Shown here: piece after piece, positions 47,901 through 57,261 of the stretch | Layout of the letters: every line of letters starts with the position of its first letter | Position numbering within the stretch: the stretch's first letter is position 1 | Assembly: GCA_002633005.1 (NCBI GenBank) | Contig: NMRA01000351.1 | Span: 22,792-86,791, forward strand | Source of the DNA: Phoronis australis | Taxonomy: Eukaryota; Phoronida; Phoronidae | Direction: 5' to 3' | DNA: 64,000 bases | Notes under the pieces: generated by a model | The model's input: the letters and a program-made list of their open reading frames with translations, nothing else | Databases searched by the model: none | What the model was told of the DNA's origin: nothing | Made by a program: the position numbers and the translations under genes

Positions 47901-50900
47901 AAATGTGTTTATCAACCGAACCAAAACCCTTCGCAAAATATCAGAGATTTTATTTGTGCTTCTAGGACAATCCAACCGTCAGAGCAAAGGTGGCAGCCAT
48001 TACATAATATTTATGTGACTTTTCCTCTCTGTATCACTGACTTTCTAATGACCATTGCTCAACAGTTTTATGTAACAGTGATTAGAAGTTATTGTTACAT
48101 TGACAATGCACACTGATTGTCGCAAATTGTGTCATTACGTTGATTTATGAGTCCTCTCAGACACAATATTGTCAGTTAAGTCAGCTACTGCTATCTCAAG
48201 ATTGATTTACTTCTCAATATATATGAAAATAAGCGTTATGATTTGTGCAATTTTTCTCACCACACTTTTTCTCATCGAAAACAGGATTTTGAAACGTTAA
48301 TTTACTCGACAACTGAAAATTTAAGGTAAAACATCCTCTATGAGAGCTCAGATCTCTCACCTGTCAAGTGCCTTGTGTATACTACCTTTTGACAGAACCT
48401 TAGAGACTGACTGCATGTAGAGGTTAGGTTGTAGTGATGTCAGCTGATTTGAACTCCGGTCAAAAGTCAGTGTTTCATATCAGACTGTACAATTATAGCT
48501 TTTACAGTCTCTTGGTCTGTTTACACCAACCTCTTGTCTATTTACACTGTCACAGCATTTCGGTCAGTCTATTCTCCAGTCATCATCAGGTGTTCCTGCT
48601 TTCTTATAAGAACGAGCACGGATATGTGGTACACTCATCATGGTGTGATTTTTTGATTATATATTGTCTGAGGAAAGATTCGAACCCTATAGGATGACTC
48701 CGTGGTGTAGTGGTTAAGGTGCTGTAGTTTCAGAAGTCGTGGCTTCAAATCCTTCCTCAAACAATATGTAATCAAAACAATCATACGGTGATGAGTGTAC
48801 CACATATCCGTGCTTGGTCTTCTAAGAATGCGGGAACACCTAACGATGGGGCGGAACCTCCCAAAAGTATGGGCAAGTAATGCTAACATGCAGAGAATGG
48901 GTTTAACTTGATTTATACCAGACCTGTGTACCGTATGCAAAAAATGCAGATTCGTATGGAAATCAAGCCTTCAGCATGCAAGTACCATGGCCAGGCAAAA
49001 ATATGCAAATTCAGCTAATTCAAAAGAGATTAATTGGCTTGTTTCTCAATAAATACGCTGATTTGTAGTCGAAATGGATGAGGAAGAAGATTTTAAAGGT
49101 AGAAATTAAAAAATATATTGTAAAATCATAATTATAGTAAAAAAGTTGAGCTCCAAACTTGGAAAACTTGCTTTGTTTTATTCTCGAAATAGCCTGATAA
49201 TCGGCGAATCGCGAGGCCTCTTCTATCAGTATATGTGTCACAGGCCTAACCTATAATCAATGACTCATATGATTTGTGGATTGCTTACTTTGTCTAATTT
49301 CGGCTATCTATGGCTAAATACGTACTGTTGACAAAGCTGCAAAGCATGAGTAGTCTCATATACCGAGCTGTGAAGAAAGTAGTCATGTTATTCCAAAGAA
49401 TGAGAATGTCTTATTCAAAGGACTGCGGAATTCATACTGCAAGTTGTATAGCGTGTTGGTTTTTGCGGACATGGTGACTGCACTGACTTCATAGCATGTT
49501 GAGCTGACCATAGTCAAGCCTCGAGCCTCCAGGTCTTTTCGTGTGCAGTACGGTGGTACGTGTTCACAGACACTTGCAATGAATAATTATTCAAACTTTT
49601 GTGAATAGCTAAGAAATTATCGTCTGGTGCAAAACATTGTCCAGTGTAGATTCACACACTTTGCAGATATGTTTTTGTGTTAAGAAATGAGGTGTGCATT
49701 AGGCATTTAGGCATGTATTAACATAACTAAGTTAATTGAAAATTGATGATTAAATCACTGCGTATATTTTAGAAACTGTTTCCGAGTCAAGTTAGTAGGA
49801 AAAGTACCCATGTGCTTACTGGGGAGGGGGGGGGGGCTTGAATGAGTCTCCCATGTGGCAAAGTGGTCATGGTCAGTAGGGTCCCGAGAGAAACCAAAAG
49901 TCTGAGAAAATGAGACATCAGGAAAGAATTCGGCGAAAGCTATGAATGCTGAGCAAACCCGTTTTTTTAGTTAGTGAAAGATCCACTGCGAAAATCTGCC
50001 AATTTACTGAAAAATCTGCAAATCTGGTGTTCAGAGCACTCCGATGCAGTTTTGGTGGTACACAGGTCTGTTTATGAATGTAAGTACAGTACATTAATTT
50101 TCATTTAACGATCTTCAGTTATAACAAATTGTATGTCTTGAGCCGTCCAGGAACTCCAGTCCATCAAATAAAACTAAGTCTGATCCTGAGTGATCACAAG
50201 CCCCTGCGTGCAGTATGCTTAATTGTCAGTTAAGAGCAACCATTCTAGTTTTGCTGGTAATTTTCATAGATAGGGGTTACATAAGTAAAGCTGTTGCTGG
50301 TACCATGATATCAACAGCTGCCATTCTTCATTGTCGATATAGGGCTGCATTCCTCACAATATTGTTGTGCAGTTATCATTGGTTAAGTCACAACACCAAT
50401 TAAATGCAGTTTACATTTGATTGCAGATGTGGTTATTCAAACAAGCACCTTCCAGTCTGAAGACTAGTTGCAAGTTTCACAGCCAGGTGGCCCCGCTTGG
50501 CAGCCCTTATGTAAAAGAGGAAATGGTAACTACCAACTGTAGTTTACTATTTGTTGTGTTTGCTTTCTGTCAAAAACCAATCTTGATTTAAGACACTTAT
50601 AAAATTGGTCATAAATTGTTTCCCTCTTATTTTAGAAATGGTCTCTGGGCCAGGGAAGAACTGACTGTTTGTTACTTTGTCTGCTCACCAAGGTCATAAG
50701 ATTTATGGTCATTACATAACCTGAAATTGCTGAACTATGTTGGAGGAAGTGACCAACTGGCAGTTTCTTTCAAGCCCAGAAAGTGCACTTATTTTGCTAA
50801 GGAGCAATTTGAGATCAATTTCAAACTAATGAGTTGCATTTGACACAGGCTTTAATAAGAAAGTGCAATTCATTATTAAAGAGACTTATTCATTTAAAAA

Positions 50901-53558
50901 CAATCTCTGAAACATGTTTGCATTGATCAAGACAAAATACTTATTTCTCTGCAGCATTCAGTTCCGTCTGTTATCACTTAAGGTTATCTCAAACCCTTTT
51001 TCCAAAAAATGGATATTACAATGTTTCCCCGTGTCTAGCAAATAACCTTTTCTCACATGACCTGGAATGTGTTACGACGCGACTGGTTAATTACGTAAGT
51101 ACGTATTTTTTTTGATATTATTAGCCGAATCATAAAGTATTGCAAAGTAGAAATCTATACGCCTTGCATTTTTATGCGCCTACATATTTGTATGTGGTCG
51201 CATATTGCCATCATCTCTGTCTGGGCGTCTGGTGTCCTCGGCTGTATCTCCTAAACCCCTTACAGGATCTTATTGAAATTTGGCAAGTGTGTTCCTATGG
51301 GGTTGACGACAGAGAGCGACGAGTTTCGGACCGACCCAAATACCACTATGCCCCCTAGTGGCAATTTTATTTTTTTACGTTTGCCTCTGTATCTTCAAAG
51401 GTCCTCAACCGATTTTCGGGAAATTTAGTACATAGGCATCTATTAATGAGTTGACATTATCCTCTTGTTTTTGGATGGATTTGAGGCATTTTGCGCCATC
51501 TAGTGGCCATTTTTACTATTTTCGAGTCGTTTTTTGGCGTCCGCCCCTCTAACAACCAAACCACTTTAAGGATGATTTTTAAAATTGGCATGTATGTTCT
51601 TACTATAAGGAAGACTATTGATGACGATTTTCCGATGACTTCGACTACTGTGGCGCCTCCTATTGCCAGTTTTGCTTGTTTTTGCGCCCATGGCTTTATC
51701 TCCTGAACGTTCTACAGGATCTTTAATAAATTTAGCAAATATATTTATATGAAGGTGACAACGGACGACAACGACTTTTGGACAGATCGGTGTACCAGTG
51801 TGCCCCCTAGTGGCAGTTTTAGTTTTTTACGTTTACCTCTGTATCTTCAAAGGTCCTCAACGGTTTTACATAAAATTTGGCACATAGACATCTATTAGTG
51901 AGATGACGCTATCCTCCTGTTTTCGGATGGATTCGTAGTTTGCGCCACCTTGTGGCCATTTTTGTTGTTTCCGAGTCTGCTTTTTGGCGTCTGTCCCTCT
52001 GTCAACCAAACCACTCGAAGGATGATTGTGAAAGTTGGCATGTATGTTCTTTCTATGACAGGGATGGTTGACGATGATTTTCCGATGACTTCAAGTACTG
52101 TGGTGTCTCCTAGTGGCGTTTTTTTTTGCACCCATACCTGTATCTCCTAAGCCCTCTACAGGATCTTTATTAAATTTAGCACGTGTATTTATATGAAGTT
52201 AACAAGAGAAGACGACATTTTTGAGACCGAACCGACGAACACTGTGCCCCCCCCTAATGGCAATTTCATTTTTTTCATTTTCTTCTGTTTTTCTGAAGTT
52301 CCTCGACGGATTTTAATGAGATTTCGTAAATGGCTTTCTTTTAAAGAAACAACAACATTTGTTGGTTTTCAGTCGGATTCGATGTATTTTACACCAACTA
52401 GTGGCCATTTCGATGATACAAACAAAACCCCTAAAAGCACACAATTTGCGTCTTCGTGGGCGCATTTCAACGCTCCGCGTTGCTCTTGTATCGTCTGCAA
52501 TACACCAAAACAACTAAATGCATGCCAACCAAACAATGCCGAAATTCCTAGAAGGTGACAAAGTTATGATAGACAAATCAGGTGTTGCAACTGTATGTAT
52601 TCCCAGTCAGGACATGCAAACATTTTCTTATACGGGCCCACTTTGGCGGCGAATTCCATATCCACGCTCATTCAAACGGAGACAAACCCCAACTCAAGAA
52701 ATGCGGTGAGATTGTCTAGCTGTGCTGTCTCAAGGTCAATTCAGTGCTCGCGTGCAGGGAAGCCTTGCTGACTGTTTCTTATAAACTTTTTTAGGTTTAA
52801 TATGGCAAGTCAACTTAAGTCGAACTTAGGAACACAAGTTCTAGAAAATGGCTGGGTGGATTTCGCTGAAACTTTCTAAACTTAATATTTATACCTCAAT
52901 CTCAAAAACACTGTTAGGATTTTTGATATAAAGGCATAGTTTTTGCGTAGTGTAACAAAAACGAATACCACTTCCATTTCGTACAAAAATGCCTTGCATT
53001 TTGCGAGTTGATTTGTCATAGGAAACAAGCAAAAAGACTAATCAAAAATTCCTAACATTGTGTTTGAGGTAACTGGCAAAGTTTTCATTTAAAAAGGTAT
53101 CATTAAAATCGAGTGAGGAGTTATTTTGCTATGAATGTACCTTTCTTAAAATGAAAGTTTGACTAAAAAGGTCTTAAGGTAATAATACTAATGGGACATA
53201 AATACAAAACATATTTTTATATTCCTATTCCCTGATCTTTTTTCTTTCAGGAAATGTATACCTTTACTAGTTGACAAAGCTTAGTTTTTTGATATACGAG
53301 TTAGAATGGAGGTCACCAAATAAGGTTTTACATAACCTGAAGTACTCAGTTCATGTAGATAGTTGCCATGGGTTAACTCGATACTTACCTTAATTATTAA
53401 GTAAAGTTATTACTGAAGGGTTACAAACTATGGTGCTTGTTTTAGTTCCTTCATCTTCTTTCGTATTTTAGTTGAACTTCAATGAAGGCACAGTCACCAT
53501 GGTGATGGATAAACTAGACGAGCTTGCGGATGAGTGCAAAAGCAAGATATGTTCTTGA
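23853..53558 (+). CDS. HSD17B7: 3-keto-steroid reductase / 17-beta-hydroxysteroid dehydrogenase type 7, C-terminal half, six exons
   Basis: HSD17B7 is an NADP(H)-dependent short-chain dehydrogenase. It reduces the 3-keto group of sterol intermediates in cholesterol synthesis at the ER membrane, and can also act on 17-keto steroids. Six exons (23853-23968, 29966-30041, 40094-40198, 47531-47587, 50427-50525, 53472-53558) join in one frame with consensus GT..AG borders and give about 179 residues. The order of landmarks matches the family: VWTSSSNA (active-site Ser region), EPYSSSKYCTDMLS (catalytic Tyr-x3-Lys), CPGLVLTQITYNILP, a hydrophobic membrane-associating stretch, SPYNGTES, WLFKQAPSSL, then the terminal helix. 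Human HSD17B7 is 341 residues, so the N-terminal ~165 residues (Rossmann NAD motif, NAG) should lie on upstream exons. I did not find them in 1-23852. Introns are 2.3-10 kb and full of transposons. Confidence 0.88.
24000..25744. other. Intron sequence, nothing recognised except a hairpin
   Basis: Part of the first long HSD17B7 intron. No repeat family assigned apart from the hairpin at 25155-25196. Confidence 0.5.
25155..25196. repeat. Perfect 14-bp hairpin
   Basis: Arms AGATCGTCCGGAGT (25155-25168) and ACTCCGGACGATCT (25183-25196) are exact complements around a 14-nt loop. The arms are GC-rich against an AT-rich background. Confidence 0.95.
25745..26765 (+). mobile_element. Truncated copy of the CCGTATTCGCC TA-flanked element
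   Basis: TA (25743-25744) precedes CCGAATTCGCCCTAATAACT. The next kilobase follows 45390-46480 closely, including AAAACTCGCCGACTGA, CACATGTTGTTGTCAC and GTCTTTGATGACAGGT blocks. The right inverted end is missing. Confidence 0.8.
27036..29550 (+). repeat. ACTTGGCGAAAT-family repeat cluster
   Basis: Three partly overlapping copies of one family in tandem: 27036-28034, a short 28035-28215 unit, and 28216-29550. Left boundary ACTTGGCGAAATGAATTTCG is itself a palindrome. Internal and right boundaries are AATTTCGCCAAGT followed by small hairpins such as CACTCATCCGAGTG and GCTCCGCTGAGC. Between them are CAT/CGT-rich tracts. The family also occurs at 1-1013. No coding capacity recognised. Confidence 0.75.
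29966..30041 (+). CDS. HSD17B7: HSD17B7 exon b (catalytic YSSSK)
   Basis: Acceptor TTTTTCAG, donor AAG|GTACAC. 76 nt; the two carried-over bases complete a Gly codon. Encodes GGEPYSSSKYCTDMLSIGLN, containing the catalytic Tyr and Lys of the short-chain dehydrogenase Y-x3-K motif. Confidence 0.92.
30350..30515. repeat. Left cluster of TGCGGAATATTCCGCA palindromes
   Basis: About nine perfect or near-perfect 14-16 bp palindromes in 165 bp, variants with centres ATAT, ATGT and ATAC. The mirror cluster is at 35885-36035. Confidence 0.9.
35885..36035. repeat. Right cluster of TGCGGAATATTCCGCA palindromes
   Basis: Inverted counterpart of 30350-30515, with small independent changes (for example GCAGATTATTCCGC against GCGGAATATTCCGC). 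The arms have therefore diverged rather than being one sequence read twice. Confidence 0.9.
36354..36554 (+). CDS. Short acidic protein of THAP-type transposon
   Basis: A 66-residue frame, MAEHSRSENEGDFEQELDNY..., very rich in Asp/Glu, ending SPALRSYELDPLAGEIL. The leader position, acidity and a closing Y-E-L-D-P motif parallel the start of the P2X7-C-like gene at 3410 (acidic leader then YMFEPE), so it may be the 5' part of such a gene with its zinc-binding half removed. A broken copy lies at 2464-2330. It lies convergent to a THAP relic. Probably not a host gene. Confidence 0.45.
   Translation: MAEHSRSENEGDFEQELDNYADREEKDTDSYTQVLEELDNEFDFPFSELSPALRSYELDPLAGEIL
36860..37075 (-). pseudogene. 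Decayed THAP-domain relic
   Basis: On the minus strand the DNA parallels 1099-1233. GGCSSSSLTEYL is read in one frame, then after a shift FPKYEKVAQKW, matching the FKFSKYVKVSLKW segment. A short deletion removes the first cysteine region. The alignment with 1020-1230 also covers the upstream GCCATTGTTGTTTTTACCAG-like block. Confidence 0.6.
37677..38015. mobile_element. 340-bp MITE related to the AGGCGAAGGCAACC Kolobok family
   Basis: Near-symmetrical inverted repeat, about 150 bp per arm. The right end AAAGGAGAAAGCAACC (minus strand) and the inner blocks ATTATCCCAGACATATTTTT and GTGACGTTTA resemble the ends of 3075-4763. The left terminal 20 bp have decayed. TTTAAA at the right end fits a TTAA target. 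Confidence 0.7.
38075..38568 (+). repeat. 247-bp tandem duplication with an N at the junction
   Basis: 38075-38320 and 38322-38568 differ at only a few bases (for example CCGGTGTCC against CCGGTGTCT), separated by the N at 38321. Such an arrangement is typical of unmerged contig overlap. Confidence 0.9.
38075..40085 (+). repeat. Long interspersed repeat with CTCF-like CCCTAGTGGC words
   Basis: Starts at a hairpin CCACATATTTATATGTGG and ends at a hairpin GTGGGCGCGTTTC-AACGCTCCAC (to about 40085). The body is about a dozen related ~150-bp sub-units, each with a word such as CCCCCTAGTGGCA, GCGCCATCTAGTGGCC or CACCTGGTGGC, followed by ATTTT(T). The same start, body and end occur at 51168-52487. 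No coding capacity seen. Confidence 0.85.
40094..40198 (+). CDS. HSD17B7: HSD17B7 exon c (membrane-associated segment)
   Basis: Acceptor TTATTTACAG, donor TTG|GTAAGT. 105 nt, phase 0; this is the only open frame of the three. Encodes CPGLVLTQITYNILPWYVWY and LLIPFFWL, matching CPGTALTNLTYGILP...LLMP of the family. The acceptor begins 8 nt after the end of the 38075-40085 repeat. Confidence 0.9.
40199..41030. other. Intron sequence, nothing recognised
   Basis: Starts with the GTAAGT donor of HSD17B7 exon c. No repeat or coding signal seen. Confidence 0.5.
41144..41632 (-). pseudogene. LINE ORF2 C-terminal fragment with zinc-knuckle-like cysteines
   Basis: The longest surviving frame of the LINE (162 codons). 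It contains ILAKFRCSGHQLKIETGRH, then LCEICNHSEIEDEIYLLLTC. This R..SxH.L.IE...  then C-x2-C-x(n)-C-P pattern is typical of the domain after RT in many animal LINEs. Confidence 0.8.
42280..42645 (-). pseudogene. Reverse transcriptase core fragment (FADD)
   Basis: The 121-codon frame spans the RT palm: AFVDFSKA (motif A Asp), CILSPWLFS (motif B) and FADD at residues 104-107 (motif C). It ends by frameshift before the thumb. Part of the 41030-44480 LINE. Confidence 0.9.
44481..45077. other. No gene seen
   Basis: Contains a short TTTG microsatellite (about 44770-44795). Nothing else recognised. Confidence 0.5.
45078..47250 (+). repeat. 40-bp minisatellite, TGGCACTTGTAATCTATGGG unit, split by a transposon
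   Basis: Eight units at 45078-45387 and ten at 46842-47250 of a ~40-bp motif (TGGCACTTGTAATCTATGGG then TAATCCTGATATATCTGTGT). The array is interrupted by the element 45390-46839. Joining the flanks restores an in-register unit. Confidence 0.95.
45390..46839. mobile_element. 1.45-kb TA-flanked element, CCGTATTCGCCGTAATAACC ends
   Basis: TA (45388-45389) then CCGTATTCGCCGTAATAACC. The right end is the complement of CTGTATTCGCCGTAATAACC, followed by TA (46840-46841). Nineteen of 20 terminal bases match. The insertion is within a minisatellite unit, which independently confirms both borders and a 2-bp duplication. No transposase. A truncated copy lies at 25745-26765. Confidence 0.9.
47531..47587 (+). 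CDS. HSD17B7: HSD17B7 exon d
   Basis: Acceptor GCCTTTCAG, donor CTG|GTGAGT. 57 nt, phase 0. Encodes IRLLSSNVCLSPYNGTESL; the PYNGTE block is a family signature. A partial copy of its acceptor and first codons is seen near 50953. Confidence 0.9.
48580..48689 (-). mobile_element. tRNA-derived SINE, 5'-truncated copy
   Basis: On the minus strand it begins at a B box (GGGTTCGAATC, 48689-48679) and runs through TTTCCTCAGACAATATATAA, the GATGAGTGTACCACATATCC block and GGAACACCTGATGATGA. It is an inverted copy of the body of 48693-48850. Confidence 0.75.
48693..48850 (+). mobile_element. tRNA-derived SINE with A and B boxes
   Basis: The head contains TGGTGTAGTGGTTAAGG (48703-48719, A box) and GGCTTCAAATCC (48741-48752, B box), 22 bp apart as in a tRNA. 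A shared non-tRNA body follows (CAATATGTAATCAAAACA, then GATGAGTGTACCACATATCC). The stems do not pair as a real tRNA. Head-to-head with 48580-48689. Confidence 0.75.
50427..50525 (+). CDS. HSD17B7: HSD17B7 exon e
   Basis: Acceptor GATTGCAG, donor ATG|GTAACT. 99 nt, phase 0. Encodes MWLFKQAPSSLK followed by a diverged segment ending PYVKEEM. Corresponds to VWLFHQKPESLN...Y.....M of the vertebrate protein. Confidence 0.82.
50526..51167. other. Intron sequence with an exon-d-like relic
   Basis: At about 50953-50980 the sequence ATTCAGTTCCGTCTGTTATC resembles the acceptor and first codons of exon d (47525-47550). The frame is not continued. Confidence 0.45.
51168..52487 (+). repeat. Second copy of the CTAGTGGC-bearing repeat
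   Basis: Starts at the hairpin-like CCTACATATTTGTATGTGG and ends with GTGGGCGCATTTC-AACGCTCCGC and TTGCTCTT at 52487, as does 38075-40085. Eight CTAGTGG-type words at about 51349, 51493, 51650, 51801, 51940, 52100, 52240 and 52390, so spacing is near 150 bp. Confidence 0.85.
52488..53471. other. HSD17B7 last intron, nothing recognised
   Basis: No repeat or coding signal beyond short frames. Confidence 0.5.
53472..53558 (+). CDS. HSD17B7: HSD17B7 terminal exon f with stop
   Basis: Acceptor CGTATTTTAG, 28 codons plus TGA. Encodes LNFNEGTVTMVMDKLDELAD and a short cysteine-containing tail. It aligns with the C-terminal helix (MDLDEDTAEKFYQKLLELE) but ends about 15-20 residues earlier than the human protein. 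An ATTAAA at about 53808 is a candidate polyadenylation signal. Confidence 0.75.
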   Translation: MNFNEGTVTMVMDKLDELADECKSKICS

Positions 53559-56500
53559 CCAGGTTTTTTGAGTTAGCTAACACCGTATGTTCAAATCTGG
53601 CTTGTTTGATGTGAAAGAATTCTACTTGTTAACAAATGAAGTAAATTGTAGACTTTCTGTTTTATTCCAATGTGTAGCTGGAATATTTGTCGTGATTTTG
53701 AAAAACTGGAAATAGAGACATCCTTTCGCAAGCATTTCTGAGACTGGGGCACATAATCCAATTGCATGTTAACCCTCTGTCACGCTAAAGGTGTTTATGA
53801 CCTGGTCATTAAAATATTCAATAAGATTTGATACCTCAGTTATCCTTAGCTGGAGCTGCAAGAATGGTTGGTCAGAGTTTGAGGAAGCATCTATTATTTA
53901 CATTTATCGCAAATTTTTTTATCAGTTTTGTTGTTGAAGAGAAATCATACGACCTTGTACGAATTTCGTGGACTATGAAAAACTCATTTCGGAAATATTT
54001 ATTCTTGGTCGAAAATGGCGGGCCGTCCGAAAATCATGCGACTTTACCATAAGCAAGCTCTGAGTGATGTAAAACTACAGCTGAATGTTTCACTTCCAAC
54101 ATTGTTAACTTGTTTTGCTTTTGTGCTGCTGCCATCTATTGGCTATTTTGTAGATGGCCCGGTCATTGTGTGTGGCTGAGTGTCACTCTTTAGATGTTCA
54201 AATATAGTCACTGTGTTAATATGAATTAAATGTAAAGCAGTATTTTATGTGAAAGTAGTTCTCTTTCACCTAATACATGAATACAACTCTTCACTTACTT
54301 AGTTCATGATATGATCAACAAGTGAAATTCTATTGTGTCAAATTTCTCATTACGACGTTCAGTGACTTTACAAGAGGTAGAGGGTTGTGAGCCTCTGATA
54401 ACATCTAGCTTCTTTGTGAACTGCCAAGCACAGTCTTTTGTCTGGTATGACAACAGGCAGGCCAATTATCTACCAGGCTTATCTTACAAACCACGTGTGA
54501 ACACAGTCAATCCCAGAGTGAATTTAGTACATTCGGAAAGAATAGATTGCCGTAACTTCGGTTGTAGTTGGGCGAGTATGGCAATTCAAAAACTGAGCAT
54601 GATCATCATTTGACGAGGATTTTAGAAATGCTATTGGTTAGTATGTTCAAATATGTTAATAACTTAACTTTTATTTTTAGCAGCACAGCCCAGTCAGGCT
54701 AGATATGATCTTATTTGAGACTGGAGCAATTATCGAATAAAAGAGAGCTAGCCCTCCAACCATAAATGCCAGAATGGAGTTAATCAGTCGTGTAAGATTA
54801 TGGCTACAGGGGTGATCTTCCCAACTTGTTGTTGGGCTATAGAATCGAACAAGTTGGGAGAAACGGGAAAACGCCGTAATGTCTTCAAAAATCAAGCTTA
54901 GGAAAATTATTTTTCTATTATTGACATTTAGTAAAATATCAGTTCTTTCCAACAAAGTTTTACCCTCTGAAAAATGGAAAAGATAACTTACTGGGCAGTT
55001 ATTTTTGTGAAAAATAGTTGTGGAATTGCAGTATGTAAATTTAGTTTTGATGTACACAGGTGTGCCAGTGTGGACCATCTGAGTCAATGTAAGGAGTTGA
55101 AGTGTAGTAACTGAATTGAAGTTGAGTTCTATGCTATTGTAAATGTTGGCAGTTTTTCAGTTGTAATTAAGATGAATTAAACTACAAGAAATATATAAAA
55201 ATAAAGAGTTCCAAATTTGAATGTGACACTTAGGCATTGTGACTCTTAGGTGTTGTGACACTTTGGCGTTCTGACACTTAGGTTTGCATTTGAAGTGGAG
55301 AGATACTCAAGCATTATGTATTTTGAGTAAAAATGACTGGATCTAAACATTTAAAAAGGGACTTTCCCACTTTGTCCGTCCCAAATTGAAATGTTATACA
55401 TTTTGTCCTTAAATTTGGTATGTAATGGAGTGGGGGTAATGATCAATTAGAAACCGAATTTAAAGACAAAATGTTGATATTTATCTATATTGTAATATTA
55501 CATTTCAGTTTGAGTGTGACAAAGTGGCAAGGTCTCTTTTTAAATGGGAAGGGCTTGTATGGGATTGTTTACTGGATAGTGATAAGAAAACTGAAATTCT
55601 TTTTCAGTGTAGTAATTGACCTTATGAGCCAACAACTGAATAAAACTGGTACCTATCTCACTCACAACAAATTTTCCTTCCGTATGTGGTCATGCTGAAA
55701 ACTACAAAATCACAAAGTAACAAGTGTGAGGTATGGTTTTGTATTATTTTCTCCATGAATTAAACAAATTTGTCCAAAGTATCCTCCGATTTCAAAATAA
55801 AGTGCTTCCTCTTCCATGGAAACAGCGGTTATGACTGTAAGTAGTTTCATGAGGGGCCAGTCAACAGATTTCAAAACTCAATTTCAGATCTAGTTCAGTA
55901 TGCCTTTGTAATGGGCAGCTTTCTGGGTACTTGTCCACCAGTCTTGGTCACTGAGTTTGTTTTTGGACAGTTTTACCTTGGCCCACCCCTCTTATGACAC
56001 GTTAGTAGGCTGGTAAAGAAGAAAACAGTTGAACGGAAAGGGAGGGGGAGTGAAGACTAATGCGAATTCGCCTAACTTTTACCTCATTACCCCCAAAGTC
56101 GGACTCCTGGCTGTCGCTACCGCTTCAGCCCCGCGTTCCTCTAGCTAGTCGCCGCCAACTGTCACAAGTCCTAAACAATTTTTTGAAAACTTCAAAGCTG
56201 CGTTTTTGGAGGTCAAACCCCTTGGAGGCCCATATACTTCATTAACACTTGGCGAGACCTTTTTAGACCTGCCTGAACAGATCACGTGCTTAGGTTATGG
56301 TTTTGGCGTTGATGGGATATCTGTGATTTCATTTTATTATCAATGGTGTCCCGAAGGTACCAAAGTCAAGGGAGATAAGTACTGAATCCCTGCCGCGGAC
56401 TGCGTAATCCAGAGAAATGTGGGGAGAAACAGCATCATATATGGGAATGAGATTTCTGAGCGAAAACGAGGCTTAATTCACTTAGTGTCCAGTTAAGGGA

Positions 56501-57261
56501 AAGTTCCTTTTGGTCATGCGTTAAGGGTGTGCCGGGGTTCTGGGATCCCTCGTGCACTGCCTCAGACCATTTCGAAATTCCTTCAGTGTTGACAATGAGT
56601 ATCGGACTTTGCTTGTGGATACTCCGGTGGCGGATCTAGATGAACATCCCGAATTTAATCGAAATTTACCGAAACGTCAACTTCTTTGCCACATTGTTTC
56701 AGATTAACAAAAATCTTGTGCACTTTGCTGTTTACAGTAGGATCAGTGATGGGGATATTCTCAAATTTCAACCTGCATCAGTTCACTTCCTTTTGTATAA
56801 TCAAAAATCGTCTATGAATCAATTTGTTTTCGCGTGGATATATAAACATGCAAATCAGAACCCCTGAAGGTTACCAGAAGAACCTGGACATGTTGGGCCA
56901 TCAACACAATGTTAAGGCACACATGGTATACCGGTTGTTAATGCCACACTTTTCAAATTCCTAATTTGTATTGGAATGGAATTTTTAACAATTTCCGAAA
57001 CTATGCGTGCAGACAAATATACTGGACGAGCAGCCGTGAGAGGGCGGGAGGAGCCATCTCACGAGCGTCTGGGGGGTACTCTTCAAGGAATTCCAGAATT
57101 TATTTGTGTAATTAAGTTCAATTCTGGTTCACTCCAGCATTAGCCTGAACAGGGTCATCAATGTATTCCAGACAAAATTTAATCCACACAGCGAATTTGC
57201 TCGTACGAACACTCCCCTCTCTGTCGATTGAATGTTTTTCGTGATAAAAAGGCCAATGCTT
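53559..57261. other. Downstream of HSD17B7, mostly unassigned
   Basis: Contains a four-unit 16-bp tandem at 55224-55282 (GACACTTAGGCATTGT type) and a lone GTGGCGGATCTAGATGAAC hAT-like end at about 56628. A 136-codon minus-strand frame at 55087-54677 has no recognised motif. Confidence 0.45.

Larger units (their letters stand above)
47588..50426. other. HSD17B7 intron d-e
   Basis: Holds the SINE pair at 48580-48850 and a poly-G tract near 49832. Otherwise nothing recognised. Confidence 0.5.

Noticed and set aside
48693-48755. A tRNA gene
   Set aside because: A and B boxes are present, but the acceptor and anticodon stems do not pair and the downstream body repeats next door, so it is a SINE head.
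54677-55087. 136-codon minus-strand frame with a hydrophobic end
   Set aside because: No motif, no copy, no convincing splice borders. Its hydrophobicity follows from AT-rich composition.
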